Shown piece after piece: positions 1-6,349 of a stretch of 12,168 bases of DNA. This DNA comes from Chitinophagaceae bacterium (GTDB lineage Bacteria; Bacteroidota; Bacteroidia; Chitinophagales; Chitinophagaceae), in contig JAGKWS010000117.1 of assembly GCA_021151685.1 (NCBI GenBank), forward strand, positions 1 through 12,168, given 5' to 3'. Numbering within the stretch: position 1 is the first letter of the stretch; every line of letters starts with the position of its first letter. The translations under genes and the position numbers were made by a program. The notes beneath the pieces were generated by a model that saw nothing but the letters and a program-made list of their open reading frames with translations, searched no databases and had not been told where the DNA came from.

Positions 1-774
1 AAACTGTTGTGGCTCGGGCCCATTGCTTTTGCTAAACCGGGCATCAGACAGTTTTTCGAGGGCAATTTTGGTGAGATTGGCCCCGGAAGAACTTTTTACA
101 CGTTTTTCTACAATGTTGCCATTTCGGTCTACAGTAACGTGTATCACTACCTTACCGCCTTCGGCAAATTCTGCTTCAAACTTGTCGGGGCTTATCTGCC
201 GGCCAGATAGTGTATGATTGACCCCACCAGTACCATTACCCGGTATGCCATCATAATTGTCGGCACCAGGTGTGCCACCGGGTACACCCCTGTCACCCTT
301 GCCAGTAGTATTGCCTTCGCTCGTTCCGTTCATATCCTGCTGGGCATTGTTACCGCCCAAACCCTTATCGCCCTGATAAGTATAACGGGGCGAGGGTTTC
401 GATTTGCCGGGCTCAGAGGCATTGTCTTGTCCGTTCTTTTTACTGGTATTGTTGATGGATGGGGCATCTCCATCGTTGGTCTGCATTATGTTTTGCGGCA
501 CACTGCTACGCACGGCCACACTCTTGAACACAACCGTAGCCTGGTATTGGGAAGGTGACTTGCGCGACATAGGCTGGTCGGTACCACTACCATCGGCACT
601 GGTGCCCAAGTTCACCTCCAGCCCGCCACCTTCTTCTGGTACCGGTTCGGTAACTGGCACGGTATAGCTGAACAATAAAAACAGGAGTAACAACAGGGCG
701 TGAACCCCAACAGTCCATGCCAGTGCCTTATTGTTTACAACCGGGCCCCGAGATTGTTGCATTGCTACCTGCAT
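1..774 (-). CDS. TonB-family energy transducer, 3' end cut by the window edge
   Basis: Translating the minus strand from the ATG at 774 gives 258 open codons running off the window edge without a stop. Residues 1-18 are a short cytoplasmic tail. Residues 19-37 are one hydrophobic segment (AWTVGVHALLLLLFLLF). Residues about 39-198 form a long low-complexity periplasmic linker, Pro/Glu-rich at first and Gly/Asn-rich from about 134 to 185. From about residue 199 a TonB/TolA C-terminal fold begins (GKVVIHVTVDRNGNIV, then SSGANLTKIALEKL and ARF). The last strand and stop codon lie outside. This family couples inner-membrane proton flow through ExbB/ExbD to outer-membrane receptors, or acts in a Tol-like role. 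The exbD and exbB genes lie directly upstream, with a 72-base gap to exbD. A second in-frame ATG at 762 is possible. Whether it is a true TonB or a TolA-like partner cannot be settled without the missing end. Confidence 0.85.
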   Translation of the reverse strand, partial: MQVAMQQSRGPVVNNKALAWTVGVHALLLLLFLLFSYTVPVTEPVPEEGGGLEVNLGTSADGSGTDQPMSRKSPSQYQATVVFKSVAVRSSVPQNIMQTNDGDAPSINNTSKKNGQDNASEPGKSKPSPRYTYQGDKGLGGNNAQQDMNGTSEGNTTGKGDRGVPGGTPGADNYDGIPGNGTGGVNHTLSGRQISPDKFEAEFAEGGKVVIHVTVDRNGNIVEKRVKSSSGANLTKIALEKLSDARFSKSNGPEPQQF

Positions 775-793
775 GTATAATGAGTTTGTAAAA

Positions 794-801
794 CAAAAAT
801 A
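794..801 (-). promoter_or_regulatory. Possible -7 box (TATTTTTG) upstream of the TonB-type gene
   Basis: On the minus strand the 72-base gap between the exbD-type and TonB-type genes contains TATTTTTG, matching the Bacteroidota -7 consensus TAnnTTTG about 20 bases ahead of the ATG at 774. I see no TTG element at the usual 17-23 base distance upstream. It may be a weak internal promoter or a chance match in AT-rich sequence. Confidence 0.25.
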
Positions 802-846
802 ATTGAAATACTACATACTTGTCCGTTTGTGTATACCATACACACA

Positions 847-1251
847 TCAGCGGCTATTATTCTCTACAGCCAGCACGGTACGCAGTTGCAAATCGTGCGC
901 AGCACGCATGATGGCAACAATATCATCGGCAGTGGCTTGCTTGTCGGCATTAATAACCACAGTTGGTTCGGCATCGTGCGACTTGGCAATTTCTGCTGCA
1001 ATTGCAGGCCGTAGAGAATCGACCGCTACACGTTTTGTAGCTACAAAAAATTGTTGTTGCGCATTTACAGAGACTACAACGGTTTGCTTAGACTTGGTAT
1101 CGCTCTTGGCCTTGGGAATACTCAGCTTCACCACATTGGGGTTGGCCAGTGTAGATATTATGAGAAAAAACAGGAGCAAGATGAACAGGATGTCGTTGAG
1201 AGCCGATGAATGCCCCCCGGGATCGTGTATGGGACGTCTTCTGATGTTCAT
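847..1251 (-). CDS. exbD: ExbD/TolR-family biopolymer transport protein
   Basis: This 134-residue protein has the usual ExbD/TolR plan: a short basic cytoplasmic start (MNIRRRPIHD), one transmembrane helix at about residues 19-35, and a periplasmic domain of about 95 residues. Asp20 lies at the start of the helix (LNDILFILLLFF), where the family carries the proton-binding aspartate of the motor. The periplasmic part shows the family's VVINADKQATADDIVAIM pattern. It forms the proton channel with the ExbB-type protein and drives the TonB-type protein. Its ATG lies 8 bases after the exbB stop, with AAGG overlapping that stop, so the two are probably co-translated. The exact biological partner (TonB or Tol-like) is not shown by the sequence; the symbol is by family. 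Confidence 0.88.
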   Translation of the reverse strand: MNIRRRPIHDPGGHSSALNDILFILLLFFLIISTLANPNVVKLSIPKAKSDTKSKQTVVVSVNAQQQFFVATKRVAVDSLRPAIAAEIAKSHDAEPTVVINADKQATADDIVAIMRAAHDLQLRTVLAVENNSR

Positions 1252-1259
1252 GGCCAGCC

Positions 1260-1949
1260 TTAATTGGTAGAGGAAGGAATGTTATCCAAAAATTCGACAG
1301 AGGCCGACTCGATATTGTGTACCGCCTTGTTGATTTGTGCATTGAGGTAGGCATAACCCACATACGATAACAAACCAATGATGAGCCCCGCGGCTGATGT
1401 AACCATCTTGGTATATATACCGCCAGCTATCGTCTCGAGCGAGAAGCCCTGATGCTGTACATTGAAGAATAGTATTATCATGCCGGCAATGGTGCCAAGA
1501 AAACCAAATATGGGTGCAATACCCGCAATAGTAGAGAGTACAGAAATATTCTTTTCCAACTTGTACACCTCCAACCGGCCAGCATTTTCCATGGCTTTTT
1601 CTACCTGTTCGTAAGGGCGGCCAATGCGCGACACACCTTTCTCCATAACACGGGCAACGGCTGTGGTACTATTGCGGCAAGCCGAAAGTGCAGCAGCATT
1701 GTCGCCGGCAGTAACAGCCTGTTGTATGCGCACCATCATAGCCCCGTCTATAGGGCTGGCCTTGCGGATGAGCAAAAGACGTTCTACAAAAACATAGACC
1801 ATTATTACCGAGCATAGTAATAAAGGCACCATGAGGGCACCGCCTTCCATCAGCAACGATAACAATGAAATTTTTTCGGGAGCAGGGGCTGCCGGTGCAG
1901 CCGCATTCAGTGCGGTATCTACCTGTAGCAGGAGCGAAATGAATGACAT
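1260..1949 (-). CDS. exbB: MotA/TolQ/ExbB-family proton channel protein
   Basis: The 229-residue product has three predicted transmembrane segments, at about residues 38-56, 138-162 and 181-203. The second carries the family signature (STIAGIAPIFGFLGTIAGMI) and the third matches the TTA-rich ExbB/TolQ helix (VTSAAGLIIGLLSYVGY). The N-terminus has a hydrophobic start, then an Ala/Pro linker, as often seen in Bacteroidota members. With ExbD it forms an inner-membrane proton channel. I chose the ATG at 1949 because MSFISLLLQVD resembles Bacteroidota homologues; the frame stays open to a GTG at 1997, which would add 16 residues. It is the first gene of an exbB-exbD-tonB-type set and follows rnc after a 186-base gap. 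Confidence 0.88.
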   Translation of the reverse strand: MSFISLLLQVDTALNAAAPAAPAPEKISLLSLLMEGGALMVPLLLCSVIMVYVFVERLLLIRKASPIDGAMMVRIQQAVTAGDNAAALSACRNSTTAVARVMEKGVSRIGRPYEQVEKAMENAGRLEVYKLEKNISVLSTIAGIAPIFGFLGTIAGMIILFFNVQHQGFSLETIAGGIYTKMVTSAAGLIIGLLSYVGYAYLNAQINKAVHNIESASVEFLDNIPSSTN

Positions 1950-2055
1950 GAGCAGTAGTTGTATGGATGAGTGATGTAAGCTAAAACTGCAACGCACCCA
2001 AACCAGCTACAAAAGCATACTGTTGCACCGAAGTTTGTACGTCAGTCTTATAGAG

Positions 2056-2063
2056 CAAATGTA
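2056..2063 (-). promoter_or_regulatory. Possible -7 box (TACATTTG) for the exbB-exbD-tonB set
   Basis: The minus strand carries TACATTTG, a match to TAnnTTTG, in the rnc-exbB gap. It would give a leader of about 100 bases to the ATG at 1949, or about 55 bases to the alternative GTG at 1997. No clear TTG element is visible at the expected distance upstream, so this rests on one short motif. Confidence 0.25.
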
Positions 2064-2084
2064 ACTAAAAACGTATTGCACCTA

Positions 2085-2111
2085 CCGTTTTAAACATTCT
2101 TTAACCAACGG
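2085..2111 (-). terminator. Weak hairpin downstream of rnc, possible terminator
   Basis: About 25 bases past the rnc stop the minus strand reads CCGTT-GG-TTAAA, a 5-base loop, then TTTAA-AACGG: two 5-bp stems separated by a two-base bulge. No T-run follows directly; a short one (CGTTTTTAG) comes about 12 bases later. It would sit between the acpP-fabF-rnc and exbB operons, which suits a terminator, but it is AT-rich and not canonical. Confidence 0.25.
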
Positions 2112-2135
2112 GCTATTGCAGGCTTATATATGAGA

Positions 2136-2852
2136 CTAAACTCCCAATTGTTCCATCGCATTGCGGGCAGCAACCTGCCCAGCCTCCTTCTTGTTGAAGC
2201 CAGTACCGGTGGCCACTTCCTGCCCATCCAGCATGGCAGCAACGGTAAAAAGTTTGCGTGTTCCTTCGTTACGCTCACTTACGGTTTCAAACACCAACTG
2301 ATGCCCATTGCGTTGGGCCCAGCTTAGCAGTTGATTTTTGTAATTGGTATCGGTACTCTCCATCGTATCAAGGTCGATATAGGAGCGTATGAATTGCTGC
2401 AAAATAAAAGTACGGGTTTTGGCAAAACCCTGATCGAGATACACGGCACCAATGAGGGCCTCCAGCGCATTGCCAAATATGTGGCTGCGGCTCAGTCCCC
2501 TGTCATTCTGGTTGTACTGCACCAGCTTGTTGAGGCCCATGCGTAGTGCTACGTTGTTCATGGTCTCTCGACGAACTATGCGGGAACGCAATTCGGTAAG
2601 ATAACCTTCGGGCTGGTACGGATATTTCTTGAATAGATGCTCTGCTACAATAGCACCCAAAATGGCATCGCCCAAAAACTCGAGACGTTCGTTACTATCC
2701 GTCACATCTTCGGGCCGCGAACGATGCATTAATGCCAGCCGGTAGTAACTGACATGCACAGGCGTAAACCCCAGAATGTGCTCCAATTGCAGCATGAGCT
2801 GCTTATCAGATTCGGAATAAGAGTTGAAAATGCGATGGAAAAATCTCCGCAA
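2136..2852 (-). CDS. rnc: Ribonuclease III
   Basis: The 238-residue protein has an N-terminal RNase III domain (about residues 22-155) followed by a double-stranded RNA-binding domain (about 168-237, ending NKKEAGQVAARNAMEQL). The signature NERLEFLGD is at residues 54-62, supplying Glu55, Glu58 and Asp62. The second catalytic motif reads NALEALIGAVYLD from residue 128, so Glu131 is kept but the position usually Asp (E. coli Asp114) is Asn128. The enzyme cleaves structured RNA, including rRNA precursors. The frame opens with TTG at 2852, two bases after the fabF stop codon; the next in-frame ATG is codon 20 (2795) and would remove most of an N-terminal extension of the kind seen in Bacteroidota homologues. 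Translation is probably coupled to fabF. The acpP-fabF-rnc order is common in bacteria. Confidence 0.93.
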   Translation of the reverse strand: MRRFFHRIFNSYSESDKQLMLQLEHILGFTPVHVSYYRLALMHRSRPEDVTDSNERLEFLGDAILGAIVAEHLFKKYPYQPEGYLTELRSRIVRRETMNNVALRMGLNKLVQYNQNDRGLSRSHIFGNALEALIGAVYLDQGFAKTRTFILQQFIRSYIDLDTMESTDTNYKNQLLSWAQRNGHQLVFETVSERNEGTRKLFTVAAMLDGQEVATGTGFNKKEAGQVAARNAMEQLGV

Positions 2853-2854
2853 TG

Positions 2855-4114
2855 TTACTCAGAAGGTTTTTTGAAGATAACCGATGCATTGTGGCCACCA
2901 AAACCAAAGGTATTGCTCAATGCCACATTTACCACACGCTTCTGTGCCTTGTTGAACGTAAAGTTCAAACGGGCATCAAATGCCGGATCATCGGTAAAGT
3001 GATTGATGGTGGGTGGCACTATATCGTGTACGGTGGCCAGTATACTTGCAATAGCTTCTATAGCACCAGCAGCACCCAACAGGTGACCAGTCATAGACTT
3101 GGTAGAGCTGATATTGAGATTGAAAGCATGATCGCCAAACACACGCTGAATAGCGGTAATTTCGCTGATGTCGCCCAAGGGTGTAGACGTGCCGTGTACA
3201 TTGATATAGTCAATGTCTTCGGGCTTCATACCAGCATCCTGCAGGGCATTTTTCATTACATTGTAGGCACCCAACCCCTCGGGATGTGGTGCAGTAAGAT
3301 GGTAAGCATCGGCACTGAGGCCGCCACCGGCAAGCTCGGCTATGATGTGTGCGCCACGGCGTTTGGCATGTTCGTACTCTTCAAGTATCACAGCACCAGC
3401 ACCTTCGCCCAATACAAAACCATCTCTGTTCAAATCGAACGGACGACTGGCCGTAAGCGGGTCCTCATTACGTTCAGACAGTGCCTTCATGGCGTTGAAA
3501 CCACCTATACCAGCTTCTGTTACTACTGCCTCAGAGCCTCCACATACAATAGCATCGGCCTTGCCCAGGCGAATGTATGTAAGCGCATCTATAAGAGCAT
3601 TGGTAGAAGAGGCACAAGCCGAAACCGTAGCGAAATTGGGGCCGCGAAAACCATACTTCATAGAAATATGACCAGAAGCGATGTCCAAAATAAGCTTGGG
3701 GATGAAGAAGGGATTGAACCTTGGCGTACCATCACCACCAGCGAAGTTTTTCATTTCTTCAATGAAGGTAATCATACCACCAATACCAGACCCCCATATT
3801 ACACCTACCCTATCAGGGTCTACCCCGGGACCGTTTAGCTGGGCATGACGCACAGCTTCATCGGCCGCCACAAGGGCAATTTGAGAAAAACGGTCCAGCT
3901 TCCTTGCTTCCTTACGCTCAAAATGATTTTCAGGATTGAAATCCTTAAGCTCGCAAGCGAACTTCGTTTTGAACTTGGTTACATCAAATTGCTGGATAGG
4001 TCCCGCGCCCGAAACGCCATTAACCAACCCATCCCAATATGAGGGTATGTTATTGCCTAATGGCGTCAGGGCTCCGAGGCCCGTAACGACAACTCGTTTT
4101 AACTGAAAGCTCAT
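2855..4114 (-). CDS. fabF: 3-oxoacyl-ACP synthase II (KAS II)
   Basis: This is a full-length (419-residue) thiolase-fold condensing enzyme. It joins malonyl-ACP to a growing acyl-ACP in fatty-acid elongation, in the cytoplasm. The Cys-His-His triad is visible: Cys167 in VSACASSTNAL, His307 in NVHGTSTPLGD and His344 in KSMTGHLLGAAG. The N-terminal RVVVTGLGALTPLG and C-terminal NTFGFGGHNA motifs are typical of FabF. The ATG at 4114 gives the standard start (MSFQLKRVVVTG). It lies 41 codons' worth of operon order directly after acpP, with a 44-base gap, and its stop is 2 bases before the rnc start. Having all three catalytic residues argues for a working synthase and not a chain-length-factor paralogue. 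Confidence 0.97.
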   Translation of the reverse strand: MSFQLKRVVVTGLGALTPLGNNIPSYWDGLVNGVSGAGPIQQFDVTKFKTKFACELKDFNPENHFERKEARKLDRFSQIALVAADEAVRHAQLNGPGVDPDRVGVIWGSGIGGMITFIEEMKNFAGGDGTPRFNPFFIPKLILDIASGHISMKYGFRGPNFATVSACASSTNALIDALTYIRLGKADAIVCGGSEAVVTEAGIGGFNAMKALSERNEDPLTASRPFDLNRDGFVLGEGAGAVILEEYEHAKRRGAHIIAELAGGGLSADAYHLTAPHPEGLGAYNVMKNALQDAGMKPEDIDYINVHGTSTPLGDISEITAIQRVFGDHAFNLNISSTKSMTGHLLGAAGAIEAIASILATVHDIVPPTINHFTDDPAFDARLNFTFNKAQKRVVNVALSNTFGFGGHNASVIFKKPSE

Positions 4115-4158
4115 TTAACGAATACGGTTACAGTGAAGATACTTGGTCTAATTTTCGA

Positions 4159-4395
4159 TTACTTTACGTGCTCTTCGAGGTAGGTGATAGCCTGACCAAC
4201 GGTAGTGATGGTTTCAGCCTGCTCATCGGGGATAGAGATATTGAATTCTTTTTCGAATTCCATGATCAACTCCACAGTGTCCAGAGAGTCAGCACCGAGG
4301 TCGTTAGTGAAGCTTGCCTCGTTGTTTACTTCTGATTCGTCAACACCCAATTTGTCCACGATGATCTTCTTAACGCGATTTGCAATTTCAGACAT
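4159..4395 (-). CDS. acpP: Acyl carrier protein
   Basis: The 78-residue acidic protein is a classic type II fatty-acid synthase carrier. Ser37 in the motif GADSLDTVELIM is where the 4'-phosphopantetheine arm is attached. Helix 1 (IANRVKKIIVDKLGVDESEV) and the C-terminal TVGQAITYLEEHV segment fit the four-helix fold. The ATG at 4395 gives the usual N-terminus MSEIANRVKK; the frame also holds a TTG 30 bases upstream at 4425, but that would add ten atypical residues and falls inside a promoter-like box. It delivers acyl chains to FabF, encoded next. It is the first gene of acpP-fabF-rnc, behind an AT-rich spacer of 267 bases. Confidence 0.96.
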   Translation of the reverse strand: MSEIANRVKKIIVDKLGVDESEVNNEASFTNDLGADSLDTVELIMEFEKEFNISIPDEQAETITTVGQAITYLEEHVK

Positions 4396-4422
4396 AGTTA
4401 ATGCGTTTAAAATTTTATGCTG

Positions 4423-4430
4423 CAAAAATA
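4423..4430 (-). promoter_or_regulatory. Possible proximal -7 box (TATTTTTG) for acpP
   Basis: TATTTTTG on the minus strand matches TAnnTTTG and would start a transcript with a leader of roughly 20-25 bases before the acpP ATG. No TTG element is present at the usual distance, so the distal candidate at 4504-4532 is the better match. Both could be used. Confidence 0.3.
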
Positions 4431-4503
4431 TACTTTTTGGGATAATGAGGAAGGATTATTTTATTTCTGCTAAGTTTTTTTAAAAAAAACCAAATAACAA
4501 CAC

Positions 4504-4532
4504 CAAATATACACAAAACATTAATTGCCAAA
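4504..4532 (-). promoter_or_regulatory. Candidate promoter of the acpP-fabF-rnc operon
   Basis: On the minus strand TTTG (4532-4529) is followed after 17 bases by TATATTTG (4511-4504). Both elements and their spacing fit the Bacteroidota consensus TTG-N17-23-TAnnTTTG. The predicted start site lies near 4499, giving a leader of about 100 bases before acpP. It sits in a strongly AT-rich stretch (about 4441-4560) where short matches also arise by chance. The rest of the spacer up to 4662 holds an imperfect palindrome near 4594-4606 and no gene that I can see. Confidence 0.45.
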
Positions 4533-4662
4533 AGAATACAAGAAACAAAAAACTCAATAAACATTCAAACTCTACATATACCACACCTACTGCGTGGCAT
4601 ATGCACATATAGCGTAGCATTGGGCACGCTCTACTTCACTACCCACAAAAAAATACAACCTT

Positions 4663-5571
4663 TTAATAATAAACAATAGCACGCGCCACAAGCATGGTTT
4701 CTTTACCGTTTTCTATCTGCACTTTTCTTAGCAAATTGTTGTTACCATCATATTGATTGTTGAACGTTATAGTTCGTATCAACTCGCCAACTGGTGTATA
4801 ATGATGCTGTGCCACCTCGTGCCCATGGTTGTTGTAGGTGTATTTAATATGTTTTTCCAGCTTCTTTGCAGCATTGAATGTTTTTTCCTCGGCAAGACGG
4901 CCAACAGAATCGTATTGGTAATTGGTAACAACGGTTACGCCATAACAGGTGCTACGTTCGGCGACAACATATCCACGTTTGTCATAGGTGTACACTGTTT
5001 TTCTTGTTTCTACATCGTCAGGGTCAAAGGTGGTTTCCGAAACCGGATTGCCCAATGTGTCATATTGCCAAACGGCCCTACCCAAAGACTGTCCGCGCGG
5101 ACTTTGGGTTCTTTCTTGTATCAAATTATTATGGTCGTCATAGTCCATAAGTGTTTTCATAAACAAGGTTTTACCCGCCTTAAAGTTACGACACATTACC
5201 TCATTACCATATTCATCATACCGATAGGTATTAAAATACACCAGTTTATTGTTCCAACCATAGTTACGCTCTTCTGCCAAACGCCCCTTGCTATCGTAGC
5301 GAAATACCGATTTCGAATTGAATACGTCGTTTTGCCCATATTTCATGGCCATAATCAATCTGCCTATCGTATCAAACTCACTAACTATCTTCACATTGGC
5401 CGATTCGTCCACCATTCCATTATCACCACCTTCGGAAAAATTATATTCGGTTAGAAAGTGAACTTTACCCAAAAATCCACGGCTTTTAACGGTCGATGCT
5501 TCCTGTGCATTGCCACAAATGGCAATGGCACTAACAACAATAGAGAGGTATATTTTTTTGCACCAATTCAT
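4663..5571 (-). CDS. Secreted YD-repeat protein of unknown function (second of a pair)
   Basis: This 302-residue protein starts with a signal peptide (residues 1-23, ending ICGNAQ), so it is exported. Cys19 does not sit in a proper lipobox, so a lipoprotein is unlikely. The mature part is almost entirely repeats: nine copies of an aromatic-Asp-x-x-Gly/Asn motif (such as YDSKGRLAEE and YDTLGNPVSE) with the aromatic residue at 66, 92, 118, 144, 170, 196, 220, 246 and 274. Six of the eight spacings are exactly 26. A weaker aromatic or Gly-containing submotif recurs 12 residues after most of them. The motif resembles the YD repeats of Rhs/wall-associated proteins, but the protein is far too short for an Rhs toxin and has no toxin tip. 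It follows a paralogue after 11 bases, suggesting an operon. The function is unknown; a secreted beta-rich structure is my inference. Confidence 0.8.
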   Translation of the reverse strand: MNWCKKIYLSIVVSAIAICGNAQEASTVKSRGFLGKVHFLTEYNFSEGGDNGMVDESANVKIVSEFDTIGRLIMAMKYGQNDVFNSKSVFRYDSKGRLAEERNYGWNNKLVYFNTYRYDEYGNEVMCRNFKAGKTLFMKTLMDYDDHNNLIQERTQSPRGQSLGRAVWQYDTLGNPVSETTFDPDDVETRKTVYTYDKRGYVVAERSTCYGVTVVTNYQYDSVGRLAEEKTFNAAKKLEKHIKYTYNNHGHEVAQHHYTPVGELIRTITFNNQYDGNNNLLRKVQIENGKETMLVARAIVYY

Positions 5572-5582
5572 AAACCAGTTTT

Positions 5583-6251
5583 CTAACGGTATTTTATCTC
5601 CCTAACAGTTACAGTACGGGGCTCATCATTTTTCAGCATTACTCGTTCAATCCAGTTTCCCCGCTTATCGAAAGCAGTGTACTGCCATGTGGTTACAAAC
5701 TGTAAACTCTCGTGCGAGTCGAACTCTCGCTCCTGAACTTCATTACCACGTTTGTCATACTTAAAGTTCGACCTCAGAAACAAATGCCCAAAAAGATCGT
5801 ATCGGTCATACACAATACGGTTGCCATTCAAATCGTACTTAGATTTTGCAGTCATGAATAGCGTTCCTGAAGCATCGGTATTGCTTTCTCCTGTCTCATT
5901 ACCCACTTTATCGTATTGGTACACAGTAGTTACATTCAACCCTCCATCACCGCGATAGCGCATCACATTTATCAGAGCACCATTTGTGTCATAATGATAC
6001 ACCGATTTTGAAAGCAATTCACCTGACAGTCCATAGGTAAAGTAGGACAATCTGTTACCAACTTCAGAAAAAACAATAACCGACTTCGACTTTAATGTAC
6101 CTTTTTCAGGCTTACCATTCAGTGCAGCAAACTCGGTTTCGGTTATGGTATCAGCATTTCCTAACACCTTCATGCGTTGTAAGTCATTTTTTGTTTGTGC
6201 CATTACCAATAATGGCACACATAGCAACAACAGAATAAACGCCCTCATCAT
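5583..6251 (-). CDS. Secreted YD-repeat protein of unknown function (first of a pair)
   Basis: From the ATG at 6251 the product is 222 residues with a clear signal peptide (MMRAFILLLLCVPLLVMAQ). The mature part has six YD-type motifs, with the aromatic residue at 61, 87, 113, 139, 165 and 194: four exact 26-residue steps, then 29. A second submotif lies 12 residues after each of the first five. The last unit (FDKRGNWIERV, then REIKY near the end) is a capping form; the neighbour ends similarly with ARAIVYY. The frame stays open to an ATG at 6368, but that would bury the signal peptide 39 residues in and overlap the preceding gene. AAAGG just ahead of two adjacent ATGs supports 6251 or 6248. 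No lipobox, enzyme motif or T9SS sorting domain is visible. The function is unknown. Confidence 0.8.
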   Translation of the reverse strand: MMRAFILLLLCVPLLVMAQTKNDLQRMKVLGNADTITETEFAALNGKPEKGTLKSKSVIVFSEVGNRLSYFTYGLSGELLSKSVYHYDTNGALINVMRYRGDGGLNVTTVYQYDKVGNETGESNTDASGTLFMTAKSKYDLNGNRIVYDRYDLFGHLFLRSNFKYDKRGNEVQEREFDSHESLQFVTTWQYTAFDKRGNWIERVMLKNDEPRTVTVREIKYR

Positions 6252-6323
6252 ACCTTTGGAATAGATTCTATAGTAAATAAATGAGCGCATGAAAGGCGCT
6301 ACAAAAAAATAAACAGCATGAAT

Positions 6324-6349
6324 TGCAACTATTGTTGCATTATTGCAAC
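6324..6349. repeat. Two mutually exclusive short hairpins sharing one arm
   Basis: The plus strand reads TGCAAC-TATT-GTTGCA-TTAT-TGCAAC. The middle arm (6334-6339) can pair perfectly over 6 bp with the left arm (6324-6329) or the right arm (6344-6349), each with a four-base loop. The right-hand structure overlaps the stop codon of the 6340-6876 gene. A T-rich run follows about 14 bases later in the direction of transcription, too far for a normal terminator. Confidence 0.4.

Noticed and set aside
803..1270. A 155-codon open frame on the plus strand opposite the exbD gene
   Set aside because: The exbD-type protein on the other strand is clearly real, and the antisense product has no recognisable feature.
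2852..3838. A 328-codon open frame on the plus strand opposite fabF
   Set aside because: It lies wholly antisense to fabF, which has all its catalytic residues. The translation is Cys- and Tyr-rich with no domain and looks like a by-product of codon bias.
4396..4425. A TTG start at 4425 for the acyl carrier protein
   Set aside because: It adds ten residues not found in carrier proteins and overlaps a promoter-like box; the ATG at 4395 gives the standard start.
4753..5454. A 233-codon open frame on the plus strand opposite the second YD-repeat gene
   Set aside because: The minus-strand frame has a signal peptide and a regular 26-residue motif; the plus-strand product is merely hydrophobic, as expected antisense to repetitive Tyr/Asp/Asn codons.
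4663..6251. An Rhs/polymorphic toxin with an immunity gene
   Set aside because: The proteins are only 222 and 302 residues, the repeats run to the C-terminus, and there is no toxin domain, no VgrG/PAAR neighbour and no small immunity gene next to them.
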